This document shows, piece after piece, positions 12,002 through 23,465 of a stretch of DNA of 64,000 bases. This stretch comes from Adineta vaga (lineage: Eukaryota; Rotifera), in the NCBI GenBank assembly GCA_021613535.1, contig CP075492.1, positions 11,532,001 to 11,596,000 of the forward strand, written 5' to 3'. The notes beneath the pieces are model-generated. The model searched no databases and had not been told where the DNA came from. It saw only the letters and a list, made by a program, of their open reading frames with translations. Made by a program: the position numbers and the translations under genes. Each line of letters starts with the position of its first letter. The stretch's first letter is position 1.

Positions 12002-12545
12002 ATGGAAAGCTCATCATGTACATTATATAGTGATTTAAGGAAGGGATAGATGAAATGGAGCAGTGGAGGAATTTGAATTATTTTTGTAGGTGTCAGGATC
12101 GTATGAGATGAAATATAGGAAAGAATGTTAATGTGAAAGTTGTTTTGTGTAGAATTAATCGAGTGTGTCGGTGAAAACTAAACATTTTTCGGGGATATAG
12201 GTGGAAATGTCAGTTGATGTTGGCGTTTGTGTTGTGTATGTCTTTCTGAGTTGTTGGGGATGTCTGGCAGTGTTAATTAGTTTCATAAGCAGTATTTGTA
12301 CATCAGTAGGTAGTGTTGCTTTGGGGAAAGCACGAAGCTGGCAGTTATATTAGCTAAGTAAATGTTTTTGGTGGAAATTTGTAGTAACAGAATACGACAA
12401 AGGAGGATATCTGTTGTTGTGCTATGTGTAGGTTTTTCAAGAACGTTCGCTGTGGTTGTCAAGATGGTGGATGCCGTAGATTTTTGCTTATGATACTTTC
12501 TGATGGAGTTATGAGATATGAAATAGGAAAAATACAGTCGGCTTA
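12002..12545. other. Non-coding tract with strong G-over-C strand asymmetry
   Basis: The plus strand here is rich in T and G and very poor in C over about 500 bases, unlike its flanks. It is punctuated by GTTGT, GTGTG and GGGG-type words. All six frames carry stops. No hairpin, tandem repeat or terminal repeat was recognised. It could be an old transposon remnant or a non-coding transcript; no identity assigned. Confidence 0.4.
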
Positions 12546-13251
12546 AAATGTCAACGGTTCAAAAATATGAATACTACTGGGAGTTAGGTAATATATATTC
12601 ATAAATAGCGTCAAATAGTTTGAATATACTGTTTCACGTTACTAAGATCCGTTGATCCGATAAAATCCTATGATTTTAAGATCATTCAAATTGATTTCCA
12701 CAAAAAAATACCATAGACTAATGAATACCTAAAATATTGATATTATTTGGAAATATGTGTTAAGGAAATTATCAAAAGAATTGATAATTTATTAATTAAA
12801 TCGAACGATGTTGATCGACATATCCAAACTCAACGAAATCTTCATCATTCACCATTATTTTTGGTTCAAATGTTCAGTATCGACTGGTCACCGTCAACAA
12901 CAGATATGTTTTCCATCTATGATTGATCACCATTTTCAAATGATTTGAATGCTACACAGCGATAATCAGAAGTCTCAGAAATTGCATTGTTTCTGAGAAG
13001 AATACTTCGACAATGAATACGAAAATGGAAGTAGGAAATCATCATATTTTTCCGATAACATTCGGACTTTTCTGATCGGAACGGATCGCAGTTGTTGGGA
13101 AGACATCCTCGGAAAAACAAAACTTTTTCGATTCGGAATTATGCTCTCATGAAATTACAGGAATACCATGGAACCAACCGTTTCTGCATCAGACTCTTCG
13201 ACATGAGAAATAAACCAAAGTTTGATGCTAACAGTGAACAACTTCATAAGT
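12546..13251. other. Non-coding with one coding-like relic
   Basis: A plus-strand frame near 12760-12927 has coding-like composition (EIIKRIDNLLIKSNDVDRH) and follows an AG, but ends in a stop with no partner exon. Another 63-codon frame at 13092-13283 runs into the first repeat copy. No assignable gene. Confidence 0.35.
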
Positions 13252-13382
13252 ACGTAGGTGAAGTTGGCACCATATTCGAGTAAATCCTTCCCATATTCGT
13301 TTGGGTAAGCGTTCCAACAATCCTAACTAGTGTTCCAAATGAAGCTCGACGAGCTCTATCAAATGGTGTCCTTGAAATTATC
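13252..13382 (-). repeat. Dispersed repeat, copy 1 (longest form, inverted)
   Basis: About 131 bp, the reverse complement of the other two copies. It contains both 21-base internal modules: one bounded by ATATTCG direct repeats, the other by GTTCC direct repeats. On the plus strand it encodes the coding-like string VPNEARRALSNGVLEII near its end. Confidence 0.85.
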
Positions 13383-13601
13383 AGAATCAAACATGAAACT
13401 AAAGTTATTTCATATTTTATAAACCATATCTTAACATTGAACTTATTAAAATAATTACGTAATAAATGAACTATGTTAAAATCAGCAACAACGACTGCAT
13501 GCTTTGAGTATTTTTTGGAGTGAGTCCTTTAGAAAACCTGCCAAACTGATCTTACGCGCGGAACTGGATATTTTAAGATTTTCTCATAGACAACTAATGC
13601 C

Positions 13602-13713
13602 ATGATAATTTCAAGGACATCATTCGATAGAGCTCGTCGAGCTTCATCGGGAACGCTAGTTTGGATTGTTGGAACGCTCCTCTAAACGAATATGGTGCCA
13701 ACTTCACCCACGT
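13602..13713 (+). repeat. Dispersed repeat, copy 2
   Basis: About 112 bp, highly similar to the reverse complement of copy 1, forming an inverted pair with a 219-base spacer. It lacks the 21-base module between the ATATTCG repeats but keeps the one between the GTTCC repeats. Flanks differ from those of copies 1 and 3. Confidence 0.85.
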
Positions 13714-13758
13714 AAATTAAATGCAGATGATTCTGCTTCAAACTGGATCAAACATTTT

Positions 13759-14479
13759 TAATGATCAGTCTTTTCTTTATTATAGTTTTCAAAATTTTAT
13801 AAATATGTTATCACGTTCGATTATGAACAACTATTCACTTTAGATAAATATCGTCGTTCACAAGTTATCAAGTTTTCGATCTTCTACAAAATCACATTGC
13901 CATTTTCTTCGTTTATCTTAACAAATCATGCCAGATATTAAGGTTTATCCAAATGGTTATGGTATTGATAAAGAGTATCACAAGGTTCCCATACATTATC
14001 AATTCCATTTTTATTACTTTGTACCGTATGTTCTCATATCTGATCTGAAAAATATTGATGTACGAGCAGAAGGATTGTTTATACAAGACGAAAACTTTGA
14101 ATCACATACGTAAGAATTTAATATTACTTTTTTATTATCGATAAATTTATTTTTGTATTTACTATCTAGGTTATCAAGATATCCTGATCGCATATACTTA
14201 CGATCAATTCATAGTATACCAATTGAACCAGCAAATTATATATTAAATATTTCAGATTGTATGTTTTGTAAAATACTTGAAGAAGATGTATATATTTTCT
14301 TTTTAATACTAGATAGGTCTCATCGAAAAGATCCATTGGACAAAAACCGAAAAAGTCAGTGTTATGGCTCTGGTTGTATCAATATTGACACCGATTTGGA
14401 CGATCTTTCAAGCAATTTATTCAGAAATGATCAAGAAAATTTGAATAAAATAAGAAAAAGAAAAACATTAAAAGAATAG
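13759..14479 (+). CDS. Small unrecognised gene, three or more exons, start unresolved
   Basis: Two clear coding stretches join across a short intron: from an ATG at 13928 to about 14111, then from about 14169 to the stop at 14479, with a donor GTAAG and acceptor TCTAG in matching phase. The last exon may contain a further 54-base intron (GTATGT...ACTAG, near 14259-14312) whose removal keeps the frame. Upstream, a stop-free stretch after an acceptor (TTATAG) near 13758 encodes FSKFYKYVITFDYEQLFTLD and may be an earlier exon, but it is not in frame with the ATG at 13928 unless a weak GTTATC donor is used. The C-terminus is basic (IRKRKTLKE). No family recognised. It lies between two repeat copies, so it may be a truncated relic. 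Confidence 0.4.
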
Positions 14480-15266
14480 TCTTTTTATGTTAATAAATAA
14501 ACGTTTAAAATAGATGTGTCTTTCCTTTATATCATTCACTACAAAGACCTAAGTCATCTTATTCGTAGGTGAACATATTTCTCTTTCATTCATATTCTCA
14601 GTATTAAATTAATTAATCGAAAATGTGCTCAATGATAACAATTTTTATTGATATTAAATAATGCACTATTGAACATATAAGAAATCTTTAAGAAATAGAT
14701 CTTTTTCTTTTGTTCAACAAAAAAGATTTTCATCTAATGTTTTGTTGATGTTCTACTCTGAATGCAACTGAAGTCAATAAGAATTAATCTTTATATCTCA
14801 ATTTTTCTTTATATAAAATAAAGAAGTTACAAGAACAGTTTCTTTTGTTTGAAAACGATTTAATATCAAATCAAATATATTATTACAATCGAGTTTATTT
14901 TACCACAAAAAAAAGCGATTAGCAAAAAATGTCAAATAATCCAGAGCATTCATCCTCTAAGGACCACACATAGTCACACTTATTGTAACAAAGAAACAGT
15001 TTCAATCTTTCAGAACTTCGGATTGAATGATAGAAAAATACTATTCACACCTAGTATGCTACTAAAACGTAAAACATCGAAATGATGGACTACTCAATGA
15101 AACATTTCCCAAAAAGGAGAATTTAAAGTCATCAATGAAGATAACCCGCTAAGTTACACCTGCAATACTCACTTAAACTAATATCGAGTCATTTTATTAA
15201 GTGGTTATTGTTATAACCAAGGGAAAAACTCGATACAATCGGTTTTCCAGAGAGTCGGTTGGAGCT
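14480..15266. other. Non-coding spacer
   Basis: AT-rich, with AATAAA signals near 14493 and 14817. No coding frame, RNA gene or repeat recognised except for the repeat copy at its right end. Confidence 0.5.
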
Positions 15267-15378
15267 ATGATAATTTCAAGGACACCATTCGATAGAGCTC
15301 GTCGAGCTTCATCTGGAACACTTACCTAAACGAATATGGGAAGGATTTACTCGAATATGGTGCCAACTTCACCTACGT
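15267..15378 (+). repeat. Dispersed repeat, copy 3
   Basis: About 112 bp in the same orientation as copy 2. It keeps the ATATTCG-bounded module but lacks the 21-base GTTCC-bounded module, the opposite loss from copy 2. On the minus strand it encodes VPDEARRALSNGVLEII and stays open for about 25 further codons beyond the repeat. Confidence 0.85.
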
Positions 15379-16523
15379 TTCATAAGTTATGATCTTCATC
15401 CATGCTGTTTGTAATAATGTTTTCTCAAATTTTCTTTTTTCATCATGTCTCTATCCATTTTTCTAATTCGCATCATTATCAAATGTAGTATAAATTTTCT
15501 TCGTTGAATAAGATCATTCATTTCAATTGATATATATTATATTCTATTCTTTAAAATGAAAAAGTGAAATCAATAAAACATTAAATTTGATGTTTGTACA
15601 AATATATGTATGGTATGGTACATCCTGGTTGAAAATATGAATTCTGCATGTCTATTTTATGATAGAGATATATACAACATAAACATCTTTGAAATTGTTC
15701 AACCATAGACTTGTAGAACCTAACTAATTGTGAATGCGTGAGATACGATATTGATTTAATTGAAGAATTCATATGATTTCTCGCTCGAGCACTTTCGTAG
15801 ATTGTACAACAAATAATCAACTAGTGGTAGAAGATCTAATAATTACATTGCGTGCACAAGAGATAAGTGGTATAAAAGTTTGTATCTTTCAACTTCAGAT
15901 ATATATATATATATATATAAATCTTGATCTATAGACTTGGAAATATCTCAAGAGTGTTGATTCATATATTTATATTAAAGATTTAAATTACTCATCCATA
16001 TTATACATTAGTGAGTGCTTAACATAAACTTTAACTCAATGGTATTTCAGTTTCATTCGAGTACGGAATATGATGCGAAGCGATAATGTTGATAAACTTT
16101 TTTGATTTGTGATTTACTAATAGCTAGAACTCAGTCATTTTAACAAAAACCGCGCCTAACTTTTTTTTCTTGAAACCTTGATTTTAATTATCTCAGAAAA
16201 CATTTTTTGGGACATTCTGTATACATATAGAATGCGATGATTAAGTTTGAAAAACGGATGTTCCACATCACATTAAAAACAAAGGTTTTTTCATTATGAA
16301 CTGTATAAACAAAGAAAAGCAAAACGAACATTCTATATTTATCAAATTTAAAACATACATAATTATCACAAAAAAAACAACAGATCTCATAAAAATTTTC
16401 TACAATTTTTTTTCCAACGTAGCAAACAACAGCAACAACAAGAAACAGATTATATATGTACACACTAAAATGACAAAGAAGAGAGAAGAAAACTAATATA
16501 AATTGCATAAAATACAATAATCG
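15379..16523. other. Non-coding; contains a (TA)n microsatellite
   Basis: A (AT)n tract of about 20 bases lies near 15899-15919. Long frames on both strands (for example 16188-16517) are hydrophobic low-complexity shadows of AT-rich DNA. The right end is the 3' region of the RING gene. Confidence 0.5.
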
Positions 16524-17101
16524 TCAATCATCATTATCATTTGAATTGGGAATAAATTTTAGAAGAAGTGCTGCGTCAACATTAGTCGAACAATGTGGAC
16601 ATGTAAGACTTTTCTCTAACCATCCATCGATACATGATGGATGAAATACATGTGCACCATCACATGGTAATTGTCGAATTTGTTCATTGGGCAGAAAATC
16701 AATAAGACATATAGCACAACTAAAACAAACATAGAGATAAATTAAGCTTTTTTTCAAGATCAAATATTTAATTACTCAGTTTGTTTAGTTAATTTTTCAT
16801 TGTAATTAATTAACGGTAAATGTTCGAAAAGATTTCGACATTGTGCAGCTTTAATTACATTCATATCTGTTACGATTGTTGACTGACCTACTGAACGATT
16901 CAATGTGACTAACTAAAACAATAACACATGACGGAAGAATGTTTTAAAATGAAAAGTTCAAGTTACTTTAGGCATAGATGTTTCAGATGTTGATGAACTT
17001 GGATGTGAACTTGATGATGACATTGATATTGAAGCATTATGAATAGGTGGGATTGGAAGAAGACTAGCATGATCTTCTGGTACACGCCAACAATTTCCCA
17101 T
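16524..17101 (-). CDS. N-myristoylated RING-H2 E3 ubiquitin ligase (predicted)
   Basis: Three exons: 16967-17101, 16776-16912 and 16524-16719 (phases 0 and 2), 155 residues. The N-terminus MGNCW has a glycine at position 2 and an adjacent cysteine, a typical myristoylation plus palmitoylation signal, so the protein probably sits on membranes. A Ser/Pro-rich linker follows. The C-terminal third is a RING: CAIC, then LPC, HVFHPSC and CPHC, in the order C-x2-C...C...H-x2/3-C...C-x2-C. Spacing between the third cysteine and first histidine is two residues longer than the classical RING-H2 (LPCDGAH instead of LPCxH). In plan it resembles the ZNRF1/2 type (myristoylated, C-terminal RING), though orthology is not shown. 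It lies head-to-head with RAB5. Confidence 0.85.
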
Positions 17102-17624
17102 TGAAATGTAAAGAAAACCAAGAAGTTTTATATGATAATTTCAAGTCTGGAAATCAAGGACGATACATGTGTATTTATATATCAATTACGAGTAAGGCGA
17201 ATGTAAGCGTATATATAAAAAGATCAGCTGGTTCGTCTCGTCTTACCACTCATATTCTCTTCCATGTGATTGATTGAAAATTGATTATCTGTAATATCCA
17301 ATCTTAACTAAAACTTTTTTTTCTTAAATCAATTTTAAAATTGAAGATTTTATTGAAGAAATTGAAGAAATACATTCTGAGATATTCTTATTTAAAACAG
17401 ATGTCACTAATGGTCTTGAAGAGAAAAACTCACTTCGTCAAAGATGCACACATACACTTGTCTAATATGGCTGTTCTGTCGTCGTCGTATGATGATTATG
17501 ATTCATTTTTTATTTCCATTAATCATTTGATTAATTACTGTTTTTTTAGATTTATTATTTTATCCCAACTCCCTTACAATTAATTTCCCAGAAAAAAATA
17601 AAAACAACTTTAACGCAGAACAAA
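17102..17624. promoter_or_regulatory. Shared divergent upstream region of the RING gene and RAB5
   Basis: 523 bases between two divergent starts, so it should hold both promoters. A TATA-like TATATATAAAA lies near 17209. No coding frame of quality. Confidence 0.45.
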
Positions 17625-18358
17625 ATGAGTAATACAAATCGTCAAGCTGCAAACAGTCAAACAGCACGAACATGTCAGTTTAAAATGGTTTTATTAGGTG
17701 AATCAGCTGTTGGCAAATCTTCATTAGTACTTCGATTTGTTAAAGGACAATTTCATGAATATCAAGAGTCAACAATTGGTGCAGCATTTCTTACTCAAAC
17801 TGTATCTGTCGATGATACAACCGTTAAACTTGAATTATGGGATACTGCTGGACAAGAAAGGTATGAAAAAGAAAATTAGTAAAATCTTCGAAAAATCTTC
17901 TGTTTCGTATTCTTAGATATCATTCATTAGCTCCAATGTATTATCGTGGTGCTCAAGCAGCTATTGTTGTTTATGATATAACAAATGCGGATACATTTAG
18001 TCGTGCAAAAGTATGGGTCAAAGAATTACAACGTCAAGCTGCTCCAAATATTGTTATTGCTTTAGCTGGTAATAAAGCTGATTTAGCTACGAAACGACAA
18101 GTTGAAGTAAATGAAGCACAAGCCTACGCAGATGAAAATGGTTTAATTTTCATGGAAACTTCCGCTAAAACAGCAATGAATGTTAATGATATATTTATGG
18201 CAATAGCAAAAAAACTCCCAAAAACTCAAGATATATCAAATCCATCTGGTGGACGAGGGCGTGGAAATGATGGTTCATCAATCACAGTTGGAGGATCGCC
18301 AACTTCTAGAACTGGTGGAAATGAAAGTGGTGGTGGCTGCTGTGGTGGTTCTAAGTAA
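17625..18358 (+). CDS. RAB5: RAB5 small GTPase
   Basis: Early-endosome Rab controlling vesicle docking and homotypic fusion. Two exons, 17625-17860 and 17917-18358, give 225 residues. All G-motifs are present: P-loop GESAVGKSS, switch I with [13 protein letters not shown] (diagnostic of Rab5), WDTAGQER across the intron, NKAD and ETSAKT. The C-terminus ends CCGGSK, giving the double cysteine for geranylgeranylation. The segment before it is Gly/Ser-rich and slightly longer than in vertebrates. The start ATG opens [20 protein letters not shown], the normal Rab5 lead. It is intact. Confidence 0.97.
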
Positions 18359-18890
18359 AATAAACTCGTTCTTTTCATCTTTGTTCTTTCTTTTTTTTTT
18401 AAAAAAATTATTTCAAGAATAAGAGAAAAAAAATCATTCTTCACGAACAAATTGAATTTTTCAGAAAAAAAACACCAACATCAACTTTTAAAAACTTAAA
18501 TTCTCTTCTTTTCTTATCGCTTGTCTTTTGTTTCACTGTAAATCTGTTCGTTGTCTTCTGTCCTGTCTCTTTCTCTTCATGTATTTCAAAACATATATAT
18601 ATACATAAATTCATCGTATTCGATCTTTTTCTTATTACTTGTCTCTTTCTCTCTCTTTCTATCGCGTGTGATGATTCTGGCCGCTGATTTCTTGTTTCTA
18701 AAAAGAAAATGAAGAAAAAAACAACATCATCACTATTATTATTATTATTATTATTCAGCTTTTTTTTCAAATGATATATCAACTTCAGATTTAGAAACAT
18801 CGAGAATCACCTATATTTGTTTGCAATATTATAAATTCAATAAAAAAAAGAACAAATACATTTTTTGCATGTTTATTTTTCTCTGTAAGA
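18359..18890. other. RAB5 3' region and spacer
   Basis: T-rich and low-complexity, with a (TTA)n-type run near 18733-18755. The 119-codon minus frame here is a low-complexity artefact. Confidence 0.5.
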
Positions 18891-19940
18891 ATGTATATCA
18901 AAGGTATGTCTAAATTACAAGATCATTGGGAGAAAATGAAAAATATTGTTGATGTAATCGTGATACTATTTTCTTTTATAGATTTCAGTATGGATATATC
19001 TTTGTTTAAACTTCTTCGTTCATTCCTTCTAGTTTTATTCATTGCTATTGTGGAATATCAACGTGGTTCATTTACACGTTCAGGTGCAATAACGGGTGTT
19101 ATCCTGTGTTTTCTCATTGCTTATTCCAATATTGTCTTTTTATTTGTTATGATCACATTTGTTTTAAGTGGAACATTTGCTACACGATATAAATTCGATT
19201 TTAAACGATCGAAAATCAATGAAAATGATCACTGTATTGATAATAGAAAATATAAAAAGACAGCACGTGATTATTTACAAGTATTATGCAATGGTGCTCT
19301 TGCGTGTTTCTATGCCTTAGGATATTGTTCACAAACAAATTATTCAGGTCTTTCATTACCAATTGATAATAAACATTCATCAACAATCTATTCGATTGGG
19401 TTTCTTTTTACAATGGTTTGCTGTTGTGGAGATACACTGGGTAAATCTTTTGTGATCTATATTTACGATTTAAAATGAGTTGTTTCAGCATCAGAATTAG
19501 GTCCTGTTTTTGCGCAACATAATCCTCGTTTACTGACAAATCCATTTCGAATTGTACCAATTGGAACAAATGGTGGGATTTCATTCGCTGGTTGTTTATT
19601 TAGTCTATTCGGTGGTTTTATTATTGGTATTAGTTATATCATAGGTAATCTGATATTCTGTCGGTCAGATTATTTAAAGAATACATCAATAATAAATCTT
19701 CAATTACTTTTGTATTGTACATTTTTTGGTCTTCTCGGCTCGATCATTGATTCATTCTTAGGGGCAATATTACAATTTAGTGGTTATGATCGCGAACGAA
19801 ATGTCACTGTACAAAAACCTGGACCGTCCATTGAACAAATATCTGGTCGAAATATTCTTTCAAATAATCAGGTGAATGTAATTTCCTCCTTTTTGACATC
19901 AATTTTTGCTATTTGGTTTTTACCAAAAATTCTCATGTGA
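18891..19940 (+). CDS. TMEM19: TMEM19 (DUF92) multi-pass membrane protein
   Basis: Two exons, 18891-19440 and 19489-19940 (phase 1), encode 333 residues, matching the human length of about 336. Key family blocks are present: FTRSGAITGV near the N-third, DYLQVLCNGALACFYALGY, GDTLASELGPVFA across the intron, PIGTNGGISFAG, LLGSIIDSFLGAILQFSGYD and SGRNILSNNQVNVISS near the end. Hydrophobicity gives about six membrane segments. The bacterial/plant DUF92 relatives include phytol/polyprenol-phosphate-linked enzymes, but the animal function is not settled. The exact N-terminus is uncertain because the chosen ATG is simply the most upstream in frame. Confidence 0.92.
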
Positions 19941-20275
19941 TATTTAAAATTGCATCGTTACTAATTAGGATAGAAATTTTTGTTAACGTTTATATTATTT
20001 TTTTTTGAATAAATAAAACAAATCATGTTAGTAATCAGCAAAATTCGAATTATGATTCATGCGATGCGATGCGAATTACCTGATAGTATTTCCAGATTTT
20101 ATTCGTTTCTTCGAATAAAACCAATCATATGCACGTGAAATGTGTCGCTATCCGTTAAAAGCAAACAAACACCTTGTAAGAGAGAGAGAGAGACAGAATT
20201 CTTCTGTTTGATATTATTTCGACGATAAATAACACGAAGATATCACTCGTTTGTCCTCTATAGAAAATAAGAAGA
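19941..20275. other. Spacer, TMEM19 3' region and PICALM upstream region
   Basis: Contains AATAAA near 20009 and a short (GA)n tract near 20180-20192. No coding frame. Confidence 0.5.
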
Positions 20276-22917
20276 ATGCAACAAGGTGGTCAAAGTATTG
20301 TCGATCGTATTTTAGCTGCAAAAAATACCATTGCCGGTCAATCTGTAGCAAAAGTTGTATGTAAAGCAACAACAGAGGAACTTATGGGACCCAAACGAAA
20401 ACATTTGGATTGTAAGTTTAAATCTATATATTATCTAAAAGAAACAATTTAACATACGATTTCAAGGTCTTTTACAAGCAACACATGAAATGAATGTATC
20501 AATACCTGAAGTAGCTGATCTTTTAATAGAACGTTCACAAAGTTCTTCATGGATTGTTTCATTTAAATCTTTGATTACTATTCATCATTTAATGTCGTAT
20601 GGAAATGAAGTAAAATACTTTATTTTCAATTGATTTGATTTCTTACGTTTTTTTTTTGTCATTTGAATAGCGTTTTGAAGCCTTATATGGCTTCACATAA
20701 TCATCATCTGCAAACAAATATTTTTACAGATCGCCTTGGAATGGCTGGTAGTGATATGACAGTACATCTTCGTCGATATGCAGCTTATTTATATGAAAAA
20801 CGTGATGCATATAAATTAATGGGTTATGATTTTTGTAAAATAAAACGAGGGTTTGTCATAAAAATATTCATGTAGTACAATTTCCATTCGATTTTTTCTA
20901 GAAAAGAAGAGGCGATACTTCGAACATTGCCGACAGATAAAGTAATATTCTGTTTGTATATTTCAAAAATTAGACTACTATATTGTTTTAGTTATTAAAA
21001 ACGGTTCCTATTATTCAAAAACAACTCGATGCACTTCTTGAATTTGAAGTAAATAAGAGATACTTCTCGATCCATAAAAACGATATATTTCATTTGCTTA
21101 TCTTAGATTGCACCAAATGAATTGATTAATGGTGTAATAAATAGTTGCTTTTTCCTACTGATCAAAGATCTTGTTAATCTATACACGGCTTATAACGATT
21201 CAATGATTAATTTACTCGGTAAGAGTTATTTAATTTCTTCCTCGAATGAACATTTTTATATTTTAGAAAAATATTTTACAATCAATAAAAAACAATGTCG
21301 TGAAGCACTTGATATGTATAAAAAATTTGTTGATCGTACTGATAAAGTTTCACAATATTTGAAAATAGCTGAAGTAAGTAGAAAAATATTTGTTGTAACT
21401 TATGGAATAAGAAGCGAAACTATTAGCGTTATGAACAATTATTTGATCGACCGTTTCGGGGAGAGGTAGAGTAGAATCCATGCTCATTTGATCTTTTCTT
21501 CTTCTACAAATTGATTGAAATTTTATGAATGTAATAGAAATGATCAATAATTCTATGATTTTAATTTTTAGTCATCAGGCATGGAACGAAATGATATAAC
21601 GGATTTAACTCAGGTATGTTCAAATGATGATGACGAATGATTGTTGTATTGATGTATATCTATTCTCTAGCTAATCGAGAGAAACAAAGTAGGGAGATAT
21701 AATTATTGCTAGAAATCTGCTCTATTTTATGTTTGATGGTGAATAATTGGAATAAGATTATGTTTCATTTTTAGGTACCCAATAGTCTTTTAGAAGCATT
21801 GGAAAATCATTTAACACATATTGAAGGCAAAAAAATGATATCACAAACATCAACGACAACTGTTAATTTGAATTTAAATCCACAAAAAGTTATTGATGAC
21901 GAAGCCAAAGCATTAGCACAATTTAATAAAGTTGGTGTTCAAAAAAATTGACTTCACAATTCTATTTATCTATCATCATATCTTTAGAAAAAAGAAGTAT
22001 CGATATCACCACCTCCTCTTTCTTCTCAAGCAACAACATCAAATGGTCACAATGGTTTTGGTGGTACAGATTTCTTTTCTCAACAATCAACATCAAATGG
22101 ACAACACCAACAACAACAATTATTTTCTGATGATATATTTTCATCTGCACCATCTTCATCGTCAACAGTAACAAATTCATTCAATCCATTTGATGCACCA
22201 GCACCTAAACGTACGTACTCAAACTCTCATGATCTTTCTTTTATTTATTTTTTCACATATTTATATTTAGAAAATTTATTCGATGACATGCTTCAACCAA
22301 CGTCAACATCAACAACTAAACCGACGAATCCGATGCCATTATTTCCTAATAATCAAAACATTCCACCGGTGACTAAGCCACTTCAAACAGGTGATCTGAA
22401 TTCTTCACTTAATCAATTAATTGATAATCTTGATATTAAAGATCATTCTAAAATTGGGTAAAACTCCTTTTCTAATGAGACCTTCATTTTCTACATGCAC
22501 ATGCTTCTTTCTCAAATAGAAAAGATCATCAATGGATACCTAATGATGGTAAAGGCCAACAAATACTAGGTACAAGTAATGGTAATATGAAGATTCCCGG
22601 TACAACATGGCCTAATGCAACAGGTTTTGGTAATGTTGCAAATAATACTGTACAATCAAATACATTATGGCCACCATCACAACCATCGATGATAACATCT
22701 TCAACAAATCCTTTCGCAGCTGTTTCGAATGGTTCATCAGTATGTTTAAATGAATAACTATCTTTCTTATAGAATACTTTTCTTTTCAAAGATCAACTTC
22801 AATAATATGAATCAACAATCAACAAATCATTCTAATAATCCATTTGCTGCTCAACCATCCTCTGGTACATCTTTTTTTCATCAACTTCAGAGTAATGATC
22901 CATTCTCTAGTCTTTAA
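20276..22917 (+). CDS. PICALM: Clathrin assembly protein PICALM/AP180 with an apparent 1-base frameshift
   Basis: Adaptor that binds PI(4,5)P2 through its ANTH domain and recruits clathrin and SNAREs during endocytosis. About 14 short exons. The start [20 protein letters not shown] is close to identical to the family. ANTH blocks follow in order: [79 protein letters not shown] and [14 protein letters not shown]. The C-terminal half is Ser/Gln/Asn-rich with NPF (twice or more), DPF and FDDML-type clathrin/EH-binding motifs, ending NDPFSSL. At 20671-20680 the exon after MSYGNE reads CGTTTTGAAG: in the expected frame it hits a stop 10 codons on, while one T fewer gives the family's YGNER...Y.AS reading. 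A phase-compatible alternative donor at 20594 would avoid the stop but delete the conserved YGNE. Everything else is intact. Confidence 0.93.
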
Positions 22918-23465
22918 ATTAATATTAATTATTTATGTGAAAAAATTTATGATCATTATCAATGCGAATACATTCCCGGTTCCCCTCTTGTAATTAGTAT
23001 TCCCTTCTGTCTATTAAACAAACATGTATGTGTGTTTTCTTATTGGTAATTTAATTCTTTTTCTTTTAAAAAAATCATATATTCTGATTTTACTATCAAT
23101 AAAATTTTCGTAAAGATTCTTTCAAATGATGAATTGTGTAAATAAAAGAGAAAGAAATTCTCAATCAGAACTACTCGCCACTCTTCGAGAACAGGAAGGA
23201 GAGAAAACATATAAATCAGTTAAACTTTGCTTATTCGTGTTCTGTTTTTTTTCTTTCAAAAGAAAAACTATTTTTTAAGTGCATTAAAATGTTACTATTT
23301 TTTCGTTCTTATACACTTGTAAAGTTTCGAAAATGGTCAATGTCAAAAACAGACTATATACATTAATCATTGTCTGCATATATTTTTGCAACGAACGAGT
23401 ATTTTGTGTCATAAAACATTTAACAGACATTCAATAGGTACCAGAGAATAATTTTTGATCTAATC
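22918..23465. other. Spacer between PICALM and the RING/TRAF gene
   Basis: AT-rich, with AATAAA signals near 23098 and 23141. No coding frame. Upstream region of the next gene. Confidence 0.5.

Noticed and set aside
12917-13283. Two overlapping 63-67 codon frames at the edge of repeat copy 1
   Set aside because: They overlap on opposite strands, one runs into the repeat, and neither has splice logic or a motif.
16188-16517. 109-codon Cys/Val/Phe-rich minus frame
   Set aside because: Composition of a shadow of A-rich DNA; no partner exon or motif.
18441-18800. 119-codon minus frame downstream of RAB5
   Set aside because: Created by (TTA)n and T-rich 3' sequence; poly-Asn and poly-Lys runs only.
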